Assembly: GCA_003663175.1 (NCBI GenBank)
Contig: QMZM01000023.1
Location: 1-14,298, forward strand
From: Candidatus Altarchaeales archaeon
Lineage (GTDB): Archaea > Altiarchaeota > Altiarchaeia > IMC4 > QMZM01
Direction: 5' to 3'
DNA: 14,298 bases
The notes beneath the pieces are model-generated. The model saw only the letters and a list, made by a program, of their open reading frames with translations, was not told where the DNA came from and did no database searches. This document shows, in pieces, positions 6,995-14,298 of the stretch (position 1 is the first letter of the stretch; the number at the start of each line of letters is the position of its first letter). Made by a program: the position numbers and the translations under genes.

Positions 6995-8353
6995 TTAGAT
7001 TGTAGATAAAAATTTCAACCCGCCAATAATTAGACTTGGCAGATATCTTATGCCGAAGAATTTCAATTCTCTAAGGAACAGAGAGGGTCTCAGATAGAAT
7101 TCGACATATGCTTTTTTCCTGACCCTTTCAAGGTCTAAATTCTTATTTATGATATTTTTAGAATATTCACATTCGTTCCAACTAATTCCCTTGGGATTGA
7201 TATTTAATTCATCAAATAACTCACTTCCCGGGAATGGTGTAGCAATGTAGAATTCTGCAAAATTTAACGGCAATTTTTTCGAGAATTCTATAGTCTCTTT
7301 TATAGTCTCTTGAGTCTCGCCGGGAAGACCAAAGATAAAATGACCTATGGTTGCAATTCCAACCTTATTTGTAATTTCTATTGCCTTTTTAGATTGTTCC
7401 ACGGTTATTCCCTTGTTTACATTATCGAGGATTCTCTGGTCCGCACTCTCAATTCCGAACGAAATCAACCAACAGCCAGCCCTTTTCATTTGCCTTAACA
7501 TCTCCACATCAACAGTATCAACCCTACTATTGCAGACCCATTCAATGTTCAAATTCCTCCTTATTATTTCCTCGCATAAATTAATGACAAATCTTCTATC
7601 TAGGGTGAATGTCTCAACAAAGAAGAAGAAATTTCTGATCCCAAGAGATTTTACATATTCTATTTCCTCGATAACACTCTCGACACTTCTCTTCCTAAAC
7701 CTCCTACCATAATATGACTGGGAAACACAGAATTTACATCGATATGGGCATCCCCTTCCAGTGCTTAATAAAACATATTTTTCATTCTTTATTGGCATTC
7801 TATAGTTATCTAGATCTACTAAATCCCATGCTGGAAACGGCAACTCATCCGGATTTAGAAATTCCCTGTCTGGATTTTCCCTGATCTTTCCATTATCCTT
7901 GTAGATTATTCCACTCACATCCTCCAAATTTTTTTTTGTTAATTCGTATGCGGTTATCTCTGGTTCCTTTTTAATGACAATATCGATCTGTGGCAATTTT
8001 ATCAATTCTCTCGCGAAGTGGGTTGCATGAACTCCAAAGATTGCAGACTTTGCTTTTGTTATTCCCCTTAGTTTTTCGATAACCATTAAGTCATTTTCTA
8101 TTGTTGGTGTTGTTGTATTTACAATGATTAAATCTGGATCAAATTTCTCGACATCTCTTTTCAATTTCTCTAAAGAAATTTCATCACCAATTGCATCGAT
8201 TAATCTAACTTCGTTATCCTGTCTTGTTAGGGAGGCTATATAAGCCAGAGTCAATGGCGGATATACTGATTGAAAAACTGCTGCCCTATGCTGACATCTA
8301 CTTTCCTTTACATATTTTTCTCTCGCCGGTGGGTTTAACAGGAGGAGTTTCAA
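6995..8353 (-). CDS. B12-binding-domain radical SAM protein (class B-type architecture)
   Basis: A 452-residue enzyme. Residues 1 to about 140 are a cobalamin-binding-like Rossmann domain (start KLLLLNPPA, then YPPLTLAYIASLTR, IIVNTTTPT and GVHATHFA, the position where relatives have GGPHPT). Residues about 190-400 are the radical SAM barrel, with the iron-sulfur motif C202-x3-C206-x2-C209 in GRGCPYRCKFC, FFFFVETFT near 243-250 and the GLPGE segment at 342-346. Such proteins often methylate or rearrange unactivated carbons in lipids, antibiotics and cofactors; HpnJ and the GDGT ring synthases share this architecture. The substrate here cannot be read from sequence. The start is TTG 8353, supported by GGGTG 5 nt upstream and a TTGA overlap with the preceding gene's stop. 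The position inside a glycosylation operon suggests it acts on the lipid carrier, membrane lipid or glycan. Confidence 0.88.
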   Translation of the reverse strand: MKLLLLNPPAREKYVKESRCQHRAAVFQSVYPPLTLAYIASLTRQDNEVRLIDAIGDEISLEKLKRDVEKFDPDLIIVNTTTPTIENDLMVIEKLRGITKAKSAIFGVHATHFARELIKLPQIDIVIKKEPEITAYELTKKNLEDVSGIIYKDNGKIRENPDREFLNPDELPFPAWDLVDLDNYRMPIKNEKYVLLSTGRGCPYRCKFCVSQSYYGRRFRKRSVESVIEEIEYVKSLGIRNFFFFVETFTLDRRFVINLCEEIIRRNLNIEWVCNSRVDTVDVEMLRQMKRAGCWLISFGIESADQRILDNVNKGITVEQSKKAIEITNKVGIATIGHFIFGLPGETQETIKETIEFSKKLPLNFAEFYIATPFPGSELFDELNINPKGISWNECEYSKNIINKNLDLERVRKKAYVEFYLRPSLFLRELKFFGIRYLPSLIIGGLKFLSTI

Positions 8354-10110
8354 TTTGGCACCCGATAGACAATTATTTTGTCATCTTCATATCTTTTCGT
8401 TAAATTTAAATTCTCTATGAAATTTGTATATCCTTTAAAGATTTTAGGCTTAATATTTGATTTATGTAACACTATATATTTTATGTTATACGATTTAAGA
8501 GTGAGCAGACCTTCCTCTATTTCACTTTCACTTATTCCAATATCTTCGCCATTTGCACTTGGTATTTCATAAACCAGTTGTCTTAAAATGGGGGTTTTAG
8601 ATACAAAATTTTCAATATACAAAGGATGCCTTGAAATAAATCCCATCAAATCTCTTTTGTTTGATACAACTTGCAGATATAGGTAGTCCGCCACATGGTG
8701 AGGAAATAGATTTAGATAGGCATAGTCATCATCTTCCTTTCCCATCTCATAAAAAAATTCTGATACCCAGTCATTTCCCTTTATGGGAATCGGCACTACT
8801 AAGTTCTCTACCAGTATTAAGATAAATATGAAAATGATGAAGAATCTCTTGAATCTTATATTTATTTTATGCAAAGAATAGCTACCTAATACACTCGCTG
8901 AGAGCATTACCAGTACAATGAATCTACTCGGACCTCTGGAAACATCAAAGAATGGAAAAGTATTGAATAGTATTAGATATGGTAGAGGTATTTTAAAATT
9001 TAATGATGTAAATTCATCTTTACCAAGAATGTGTAGGAATGGTCCCAAGGATAATATTAAAAATGATATAAACGCAATTTTCCAGAAACCAATTCCCTCT
9101 CCTTTAATCTTTATGAATGAAAAAATAACTAACAACATGACGGTATAACCTATGAATACCGAGCCCTCATTCCAGTTACCTGAAAGTAAATTATTTATAC
9201 CTTGGGGGTCCCACAAATTAGTTACATATTTTCCGAATATGGGATGTATGGTTAAGGGGATAAAAAATGCGATCAAATCTGCGCTATAAAATTCCGATTC
9301 ATCGATGGAACGATGCAAATCTTTATATGGAACAGTAAAATACTCCTTAGCTAAAATGAAGAAATAGGGCGAGGTTATTATAAAAAATAAGATAAAAGTG
9401 ATTGATAAATTTTTGGTTACTTTCCTAAATATATCTTTTCTATTATTGAAGAGATACCATATATAATAAATTCCGGTGAAGAGTATTAGAAATGTAAAAT
9501 AGGTCAATGAAGAAAACAAAACCAATACGAGAAATAAAATGGTGAGAAATCTATTTTTCAAGTTAGGATTTTGAACACTTTTTATGAGATACATAATGTA
9601 GAACGGTATAAAACTCGTATCTAATAAATACAAATGTCCCGCAAAGAGACGCACGAATCGAAAGGGTGAGAATCCAAATATAAAACCCCCCACAAGCGAT
9701 ACCACATAATCTCTTGTTAAATATCTTATGAGAAGATATGCCCCATAGGATGATAAAATGAATGATAAAATTACGAAAAAATTATACACAAAAAATAAAT
9801 TAAAAAGATATTGGAGTGGAATTGAAAGCAGGCTGTGGAGGGGCATATTAAGATTGAATAGCAAACTTGTACCATTTGGATAGTAAAGGTAGTCGGTATA
9901 GAATGGATTTGCCCTCAAATCTATTAATGCCTTCTTAAACCACCAGAAATCCCAGATAAATTGCCAAACATCGCCAGAACTGGCAGGTACTCCATCATTT
10001 AGACTAAATACCAATGGATAAGTCATAATTATCGTAAGCATTGAATAGCAGATAATTGCAACAATATCTTCCTTCACTCTGTTATAGTTAATCATTCTTT
10101 TATGGAACAT
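8350..10110 (-). CDS. Large polytopic membrane protein, probable GT-C-fold glycosyltransferase
   Basis: A 586-residue protein with about 10-12 hydrophobic segments from residue 15 to 440 and a soluble, probably extracytoplasmic C-terminal part (about 441-586). After the first membrane segment comes a loop with SGDVWQFIWDFWWFKKAL (D47 and D54) and YLYYPNGTSL, the layout of GT-C enzymes, which place acidic catalytic residues in the first outer loop and use polyprenyl-phosphate sugars. A second conserved-looking segment is FPFFDVSRGPSRFIVL near 385-400. The CAZy family cannot be assigned by eye. The start at 10110 overlaps the upstream gene's end by 11 nt; ATG 10095 is an alternative, and neither has a good ribosome site. 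Sampled lines are about 25-30% GC, lower than the flanks. It could instead be a non-enzymatic polysaccharide membrane protein. Confidence 0.75.
   Translation of the reverse strand: MFHKRMINYNRVKEDIVAIICYSMLTIIMTYPLVFSLNDGVPASSGDVWQFIWDFWWFKKALIDLRANPFYTDYLYYPNGTSLLFNLNMPLHSLLSIPLQYLFNLFFVYNFFVILSFILSSYGAYLLIRYLTRDYVVSLVGGFIFGFSPFRFVRLFAGHLYLLDTSFIPFYIMYLIKSVQNPNLKNRFLTILFLVLVLFSSLTYFTFLILFTGIYYIWYLFNNRKDIFRKVTKNLSITFILFFIITSPYFFILAKEYFTVPYKDLHRSIDESEFYSADLIAFFIPLTIHPIFGKYVTNLWDPQGINNLLSGNWNEGSVFIGYTVMLLVIFSFIKIKGEGIGFWKIAFISFLILSLGPFLHILGKDEFTSLNFKIPLPYLILFNTFPFFDVSRGPSRFIVLVMLSASVLGSYSLHKINIRFKRFFIIFIFILILVENLVVPIPIKGNDWVSEFFYEMGKEDDDYAYLNLFPHHVADYLYLQVVSNKRDLMGFISRHPLYIENFVSKTPILRQLVYEIPSANGEDIGISESEIEEGLLTLKSYNIKYIVLHKSNIKPKIFKGYTNFIENLNLTKRYEDDKIIVYRVPN
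8359..8363 (-). promoter_or_regulatory. Ribosome binding site for the TTG-initiated radical SAM gene
   Basis: The minus strand reads GGGTG with a 5-nt spacer before TTG 8353, inside the last codons of the upstream membrane-protein gene. It decides this unusual start; no ATG lies nearby in frame, and the protein begins at the conserved first beta strand. Confidence 0.6.
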
Positions 10111-11545
10111 AATAAATTTTGGGATTTATAATTTTACCATCTATTACAGCTAATAATTCCCATTCCTTTGGCGGATTTATTGCAAAATCTGGTAAACTAT
10201 TGCGCATTTCTTTACATTCTACAACACCTCTTGAACCATTTACTATAACATAAGAATCTTTAATTTCTTCTAATTTGCTATATTCCAAATTTCTTATATC
10301 CCATTCATATCCAGAATAGAATTCTAAGAAGCCTTTGCTTCCCTGATCTGTGTAGATTGTCTTCCTTGGGAGATTTTTTAGATAGTTATACTCCTGCCAA
10401 AATTCATGTGTCCAAGAACGATAAGTCTCGGTCGAACCTATGATGTATGGAATATTCACAATCAAAAAAATAGAAATGAGAACTATCTTTAGATTATTAT
10501 TAGAAATTTTTTCAAACATATACCCAATTAATATGGAGAAAGTTGGACCAAAAACAAGAAGATACCGAACCCATTTTGCAATTGGTTTAAGATTTGAAGT
10601 CATCACACCAAATTCAAAATAGAGCATTATCAATACAAAAGATAATACCAAAAACCACAATCCCCTCTCAGTCCTTATAAATGAAAAAACGCAAGCAATT
10701 ATAAATACATAGAAATAAACCCCAAGATTTCCTTCATGGGCATTAAAATCAACATTTATAAGCTTTAACATGACTCTCGGATAGTAACCCATATCAGTAT
10801 TCGTACCTATCATCTTTTCTGTCTCATGAATTACATTCAGCCTATGAAATGCATTTCCAGTATTTATGAGCATTAGTAAACTCTCCAATGAGAAAACCAG
10901 AAGAAACCCCAATAGAACTAGAAAATATTTCTTCTTGAATCTTCTCTCAATTATTATGTATGAGATTGAGATAGATAATGCTAAAATTCCCGTCATTATA
11001 TTTGCTAAGTAACTAAATCCCATCATTATGCCAGATAGAAAAAATAATGTCGTTCTGTTGTATTTTTCAGCATATAAAAATAGAAGCAAAGCCAGAGTCA
11101 TAAACATTGTAACTGGCACAGTAGGAACTAATTGCGTTGAAAATGCAATGTCTAGAGGAAAAAATGAAAGAATTAATGCTGAAATTAAACCAACCCTATA
11201 ATTTACTAAAATTTTTCCTATATAAAATGTTGCAATTATTGTGCCAAGAGAACATGAGATTGGATAGAGAGATGATGAAAAGATATTGACACCAAACAGT
11301 CTAAAGGATACAGCGATAGGTAGGGTCATCATCCATCTTATTGCATTTATGCTGCTACCATATAACGGATAAAATCTGCCTTCAGATACTTCATGAGCGC
11401 TAAAGATGTAGTCAATATCATCATTCAAATTTGGACCAACAAAGAAATAAAGCCTTAGTGCTAGGGCAAATATAAGAATCAATATAAGCAAGAATAATGA
11501 CCCATCTCTTGTAATTCTAATTCTGGTATAAATTTTTTCTCTCAT
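10100..11545 (-). CDS. GT39/PMT-like membrane glycosyltransferase (GT-C fold)
   Basis: A 481-residue protein with an N-terminal membrane segment at about 17-36, followed directly by the outer loop GPNLNDDIDYIFSAHEVSEG, whose D42/D43 and D45 match the acidic motif of the protein mannosyltransferase/ArnT group. Roughly ten more membrane segments follow up to about 370, then a soluble C-terminal domain of about 110 residues. Family members transfer a sugar from a polyprenyl monophosphate carrier to a protein or lipid on the outer membrane face. The gene starts 1 nt after the stop of the GT2 gene, which looks like a polyprenyl-phosphate sugar synthase, so the pair is a natural donor-user couple. 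Acceptor and sugar are unknown. It may be an ArnT-like rather than a true PMT enzyme. Confidence 0.83.
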   Translation of the reverse strand: MREKIYTRIRITRDGSLFLLILILIFALALRLYFFVGPNLNDDIDYIFSAHEVSEGRFYPLYGSSINAIRWMMTLPIAVSFRLFGVNIFSSSLYPISCSLGTIIATFYIGKILVNYRVGLISALILSFFPLDIAFSTQLVPTVPVTMFMTLALLLFLYAEKYNRTTLFFLSGIMMGFSYLANIMTGILALSISISYIIIERRFKKKYFLVLLGFLLVFSLESLLMLINTGNAFHRLNVIHETEKMIGTNTDMGYYPRVMLKLINVDFNAHEGNLGVYFYVFIIACVFSFIRTERGLWFLVLSFVLIMLYFEFGVMTSNLKPIAKWVRYLLVFGPTFSILIGYMFEKISNNNLKIVLISIFLIVNIPYIIGSTETYRSWTHEFWQEYNYLKNLPRKTIYTDQGSKGFLEFYSGYEWDIRNLEYSKLEEIKDSYVIVNGSRGVVECKEMRNSLPDFAINPPKEWELLAVIDGKIINPKIYYVP

Positions 11546-11546
11546 T

Positions 11547-12218
11547 TTAGTCTCTGAATAATTCCCTTATAATTCTTTTCAGAATAACAAAACCATCACG
11601 AAATGTCCTAAGTTTTCCCTCTCCGGAATGTCTTTTCTTCTCGAAACTCGGGACTTCCAAAACTCTCAATCCCTTTTTTGCAGCCCTTATCGATATTTCA
11701 GTTTCGATTCCAAATCCATCGGACTCCAAGTCGAGCTTCTCAACACAATCTTTTCTTAGAGAGCGATAACCATAGCAAAGATCAGAATAATTCATTTTCC
11801 AGATTAAATTCACCAAAAATATAAAGAATTTATTTCCCAATTTTCTCAATAATGTGATATCTTCACTTCCACCACCCTGAATAAATCTTGAACCCATGCA
11901 TATGTCATAACCACTTTCTATCCCGGCAATCAATAATGGCATTTCCTCCGGGATATGTGAGCAGTCCGCATCCATCATTATAATTATATCTCCGGTAGCA
12001 TTCTTCATTCCCTTTCTCAGCGCAGAGCCCTTGCCAACATCATCAAATATTACCTTTACTCCATATCTCCTTGCGATCTCAACGGTTTTGTCCTTGGAAT
12101 GACCATCAACAACAATGACCTCATCAATATACTTGGGGATTTCTCTCAAAACCCTTGCAATATTTTCTTCCTCATTAAGGGTTGGAATAACGACAGATAT
12201 TCTATTTCCTTCTTTCAT
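11547..12218 (-). CDS. GT2 glycosyltransferase, dolichol-phosphate-sugar synthase-like
   Basis: A 223-residue GT-A fold enzyme of the DPM1-like type. It begins ISVVIPTLNEEENIARVL (7-24) and has VDGHSKDKTVEIA (37-49), the GKGSALRKG substrate loop (62-70), the metal-binding DAD at 83-85 in IIIMMDADCSH, and SRFIQGGG (110-117). The C-terminal KRHSGEGKLRTFRDG segment (195-209) is typical of the group. It has no C-terminal membrane helices, like short DPM1-type synthases. The likely role is transfer of a sugar from a nucleotide donor to dolichyl or another polyprenyl phosphate on the cytoplasmic side. Its ATG overlaps the preceding secreted-protein gene by 17 nt, with AGAGG just upstream, which suggests translational coupling. 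The sugar cannot be deduced. Confidence 0.9.
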   Translation of the reverse strand: MKEGNRISVVIPTLNEEENIARVLREIPKYIDEVIVVDGHSKDKTVEIARRYGVKVIFDDVGKGSALRKGMKNATGDIIIMMDADCSHIPEEMPLLIAGIESGYDICMGSRFIQGGGSEDITLLRKLGNKFFIFLVNLIWKMNYSDLCYGYRSLRKDCVEKLDLESDGFGIETEISIRAAKKGLRVLEVPSFEKKRHSGEGKLRTFRDGFVILKRIIRELFRD

Positions 12219-13011
12219 TTCCTCTAAATCTTAATAAAATAAACATAATTAGGAGCAATACGAATATTATAATGAGGGATAAAAAAATGAGGTCGATTCC
12301 TTCTCCATCCTCCTCCTCAACAACCTTAAGAATTGCCGCGGAGGAATATGAATGGTGCATATTATTATACTCGTATTCCAGGGTTGCAAAAATAAAATAA
12401 CTGCTCCCCACGAGAGCATTTAGATTTTCAATTTTGGCTTCGATATATTTTTCTTCCCTTGGATCAATTCTGATATCCCTTGAAATTAGATTAGAAGAGA
12501 ATTCCCTAGGGAGAAATAATCTCACTCTAACTTGATGTTCCGTTGTATCAAGATTTCTCAGTCTTATGATCAATTTCTCATCCCTTGAAATTTCTACATT
12601 CGAAACACTTAGAAGCACCTTAGAGATCGTATCTCTTCCAAGAACTATTGATTTTTTTGATATTGCTGAGAATGGGTAATCATTCAAATCCTTATAATCC
12701 GTTATAACTCCGATCTCGTATCTCCCCGGCAGGAGATTATCGTCTATTCTCACAAAAAATCTTCCAGTAAAATTTTCATTTGGATTTAATCTTCCAACAT
12801 AGATCTCATCGGATGAGAATCCCTCCGGGAGAATTAATGAAATAATTATTCCATATGCGGGTTCATCACCAAGATTCGATACCGTAACATTGATTACGGT
12901 TTCATTCCCATAGATAATTTCCTCCGCTGATATGATCGTATTTATTGTTATATAGCTCCCATTAACAGTTCCTACAAGCATTATTAGGATTAAGAATAGA
13001 TACCCTTTCAT
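12202..13011 (-). CDS. Secreted, C-terminally anchored surface protein with beta-rich domains
   Basis: A 269-residue protein. Residues 1 to about 18 form a signal peptide (MKGYLFLILIMLVGTVNGS). Two beta-sandwich-like units follow (about 19-125 and 126-230); the first has a CARDB/COG1361-like pattern (TVINVTVSNLGDEPAYGIIISLILPEG). Then come an acidic linker (VEEEDGEG), one membrane helix (about 241-261) and a basic tail RFRGNERRK, giving a type I topology with the body outside. Mature-part N-glycosylation sequons are N36-E-T, N41-V-T and N80-F-T. There are no enzymatic motifs and no cysteines. It is the first gene of the glycosylation operon and overlaps the GT2 gene by 17 nt, so it may be a substrate, scaffold or partner of the pathway. 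Similar domains occur in archaeal S-layer-associated proteins. Function unknown. Confidence 0.8.
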   Translation of the reverse strand: MKGYLFLILIMLVGTVNGSYITINTIISAEEIIYGNETVINVTVSNLGDEPAYGIIISLILPEGFSSDEIYVGRLNPNENFTGRFFVRIDDNLLPGRYEIGVITDYKDLNDYPFSAISKKSIVLGRDTISKVLLSVSNVEISRDEKLIIRLRNLDTTEHQVRVRLFLPREFSSNLISRDIRIDPREEKYIEAKIENLNALVGSSYFIFATLEYEYNNMHHSYSSAAILKVVEEEDGEGIDLIFLSLIIIFVLLLIMFILLRFRGNERRK

Positions 13012-13035
13012 ATTAAGATTTTTTGGTATCCATAG

Positions 13036-13045
13036 TATTTATTTA
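13036..13045. promoter_or_regulatory. Shared bidirectional TATA-like element
   Basis: TATTTATTTA (TAAATAAATA on the minus strand) is centred about 29 nt from the ATG of the secreted-protein gene and 32 nt from the ATG of the secretion ATPase. With starts about 25 nt away, both transcripts would be leaderless or have leaders under 10 nt, matching the absence of ribosome binding sites. It is the only TATA-like run in the 60-nt spacer. Confidence 0.45.
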
Positions 13046-13046
13046 C

Positions 13047-13068
13047 CAAATTAGTAATTACTAAATTG
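13047..13068. promoter_or_regulatory. 22-bp palindrome, candidate operator
   Basis: The core TTAGTAATTACTAA (13051-13064) is a perfect 14-bp palindrome. It extends to 13047-13068 with a single mismatched pair (A13050/A13065). It begins 2 nt after the shared TATA-like element and ends 3 nt before the ATG of the secretion ATPase, covering its likely transcription start. This is the position of a repressor site. The dyad fits a homodimeric winged-helix or ribbon-helix-helix regulator, none of which is encoded in the window. Confidence 0.5.
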
Positions 13069-13071
13069 AAA

Positions 13072-14298
13072 ATGGTAAAAGAGAAATTAAAACTGAGTGA
13101 GAAGGATTCGAATCCAGATGACAACACAGAGGCATGTGAATCCGTAGAGGAGAAGGAGAATGAATTAGATTCATATACTGTTAGAATTGATGAAACGGAG
13201 TTGAATGTTAGAATTGTTGATGTTGGAGATTATGTTGCACATTATCTCTTATCACTACCAGAGATAGACTTCGTCACGAGGGCATTACTGGATGAGACAA
13301 AGAGGAGTCTCGTGTCGGAGATTCAGTTAGAGACGCAAATCATGTTAACTCCAGACAAATTTATGGAGATAAGAGAGAATTTCTTCATAAAGGCAAAGGA
13401 GAAATTAAAGAAGGTCTTGAGCAGGGAGTCTGAGGAGAATATCACGGCCCTGAGTAGGGTCCTCGTCAATGAGATGATCGGTCTTGGTGATATAGAGTAT
13501 CTCCTCGCGGATTCAATGCTTGAGGAAATAGTAGTTAATAGCAGTAAGGATGTCGTTTGGGCATATCACAAGAGATATGGCTGGTTAAAGACAAACATTC
13601 AGATTCCAACAGAGGATATGATAAGGAACTATTCGGCAAGAATTGCAAGAGAGGTTGGAAGGGAGATTACACACTCGGTTCCATTGTTGGATGCTCACTT
13701 GCCAACTGGTGATAGAATAAATGCAACTCTATTTCCAATATCAACATGCGGCAACACCATAACAATAAGAAGATTCTCAAGAACCCCGTGGACAATGATT
13801 CATCTAATTGATCCGGAATTCAACACGATATCAATAGAGGCGGCGGCATTTCTATGGCAGGCAATTGAATACGAGTTAAGTATGCTCGTCTCTGGAGGAA
13901 CCGCATCTGGGAAGACATCCATGCTAAATGCCTTAATGCCATTCATGCCAGCAAATCAGAGGATAATCTCGATAGAAGACACGCGTGAGTTAAATCTGCC
14001 CGATTTTCTTCATTGGGTTCCACTGACTACAAGACCCCCCAATCCAAGAGGTGAAGGCGAGGTGTCGATGCTTGATTTGGTTGAAAATTCATTAAGGATG
14101 AGACCCGATAGGATCGTTGTTGGTGAAGTGAGGAGAAAGAGGGAGACGGAGGTCTTATTTGAGGCAATGCATACTGGTCATTCTGTTTATGGAACATTCC
14201 ACGCAAACAGGGCAGATGAGGTTGTTGAGAGAATAACAAGTCCTCCGATGAATATCCCTGGGATCGTTATGGGTTCATTGCCATTGATAGTTGTTCAG
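13072..14298 (+). CDS. Type II/IV secretion system ATPase (GspE/VirB11/FlaI superfamily), 3' end outside the window
   Basis: Motor ATPase that powers assembly of archaeal pili or archaellum-like filaments. I translated 409 codons from ATG 13072 without a stop; the C-terminus is cut by the edge. Residues 1-35 are acidic and probably disordered; about 36-170 form the N-terminal domain; LVNEMIGLGDIEYLLADSML (131-150) and LDAHLPTGDRINATLFPIS (206-224) lead into the motor. Walker A is GGTASGKTS (275-283), the Asp box is IEDTREL (301-307), Walker B is RIVVGEVR with E352 (347-354), and the His box is MHTGHSVYGTFHAN (366-379). All ATPase motifs are intact. It resembles archaeal GspE2/pilus ATPases; distinguishing pilus from archaellum needs the downstream genes, where a TadC/FlaJ-like membrane protein would be expected. 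Confidence 0.93.
   Translation, partial: MVKEKLKLSEKDSNPDDNTEACESVEEKENELDSYTVRIDETELNVRIVDVGDYVAHYLLSLPEIDFVTRALLDETKRSLVSEIQLETQIMLTPDKFMEIRENFFIKAKEKLKKVLSRESEENITALSRVLVNEMIGLGDIEYLLADSMLEEIVVNSSKDVVWAYHKRYGWLKTNIQIPTEDMIRNYSARIAREVGREITHSVPLLDAHLPTGDRINATLFPISTCGNTITIRRFSRTPWTMIHLIDPEFNTISIEAAAFLWQAIEYELSMLVSGGTASGKTSMLNALMPFMPANQRIISIEDTRELNLPDFLHWVPLTTRPPNPRGEGEVSMLDLVENSLRMRPDRIVVGEVRRKRETEVLFEAMHTGHSVYGTFHANRADEVVERITSPPMNIPGIVMGSLPLIVVQ

Noticed and set aside
6941..7003. Small plus-strand open frame between the GT4 and radical SAM genes
   Set aside because: Twenty codons, no ribosome site, against the direction of the operon and running into the radical SAM gene; no support as a gene.
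14027..14239. Minus-strand open frame of 70 codons inside the secretion ATPase
   Set aside because: It is a shadow of a strongly conserved ATPase region (Asp box to His box) and has no recognisable content of its own.

Overview
The window is archaeal. The evidence is an archaeal-type threonyl-tRNA synthetase with its own N-terminal editing domain, an Orc1/Cdc6 initiator, a prefoldin alpha gene directly upstream of ftsY, an archaeal GspE/FlaI-type secretion ATPase, TATA-like boxes about 25 nt ahead of several starts, and GGTG-type ribosome binding sites. The DNA is AT-rich (lines I counted run from about 27 to 48% GC). The single-chain editing ThrRS and the pfdA-ftsY pair point to a euryarchaeal or related (possibly DPANN) lineage rather than a crenarchaeon. 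I cannot name the species from sequence alone.

Left part (1-4155, all minus strand), housekeeping: thrS, then a 94-residue protein I do not recognise, then rpiA, form one tight run. It is followed by pfdA with its own promoter and ftsY, which is cut by the left edge of the window. rpiA may also have a private promoter inside the end of the small gene.

Centre (4156-4444): a divergent intergenic region lies between thrS and cdc6. It has two parts: a G-rich block at about 46% GC with short repeats and two hairpins, then a block at about 16% GC running up to the cdc6 start. This is the layout expected of an archaeal replication origin beside its initiator gene. A structured RNA is the main alternative. 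cdc6 follows on the plus strand and converges on the next cluster.

Right part (5802-13011, all minus strand), a cell-envelope glycosylation cluster. In transcription order it reads: a secreted, membrane-anchored protein with beta-rich domains and several N-x-S/T sequons; a dolichol-phosphate-sugar-synthase-like GT2; a GT39/PMT-like membrane glycosyltransferase; a second large GT-C-like membrane protein; a B12-binding radical SAM enzyme; and, after an 83-nt gap, a GT4 glycosyltransferase. The first five are joined by overlaps or a 1-nt gap. A plausible scheme is that GT2 loads a sugar on a polyprenyl phosphate, the two GT-C proteins use it outside the membrane, GT4 works on the cytoplasmic face, and the radical SAM enzyme modifies the lipid or glycan. 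The product is unknown, and this is the best candidate here for an undescribed pathway.

Right edge (13012-14298): a 60-nt divergent spacer carries one central AT-rich promoter element and an almost perfect 22-bp palindrome. It drives, on the plus strand, a type II/IV secretion (pilus/archaellum) ATPase cut by the right edge. Surface-protein glycosylation and a pilus-type export motor therefore share one control region.
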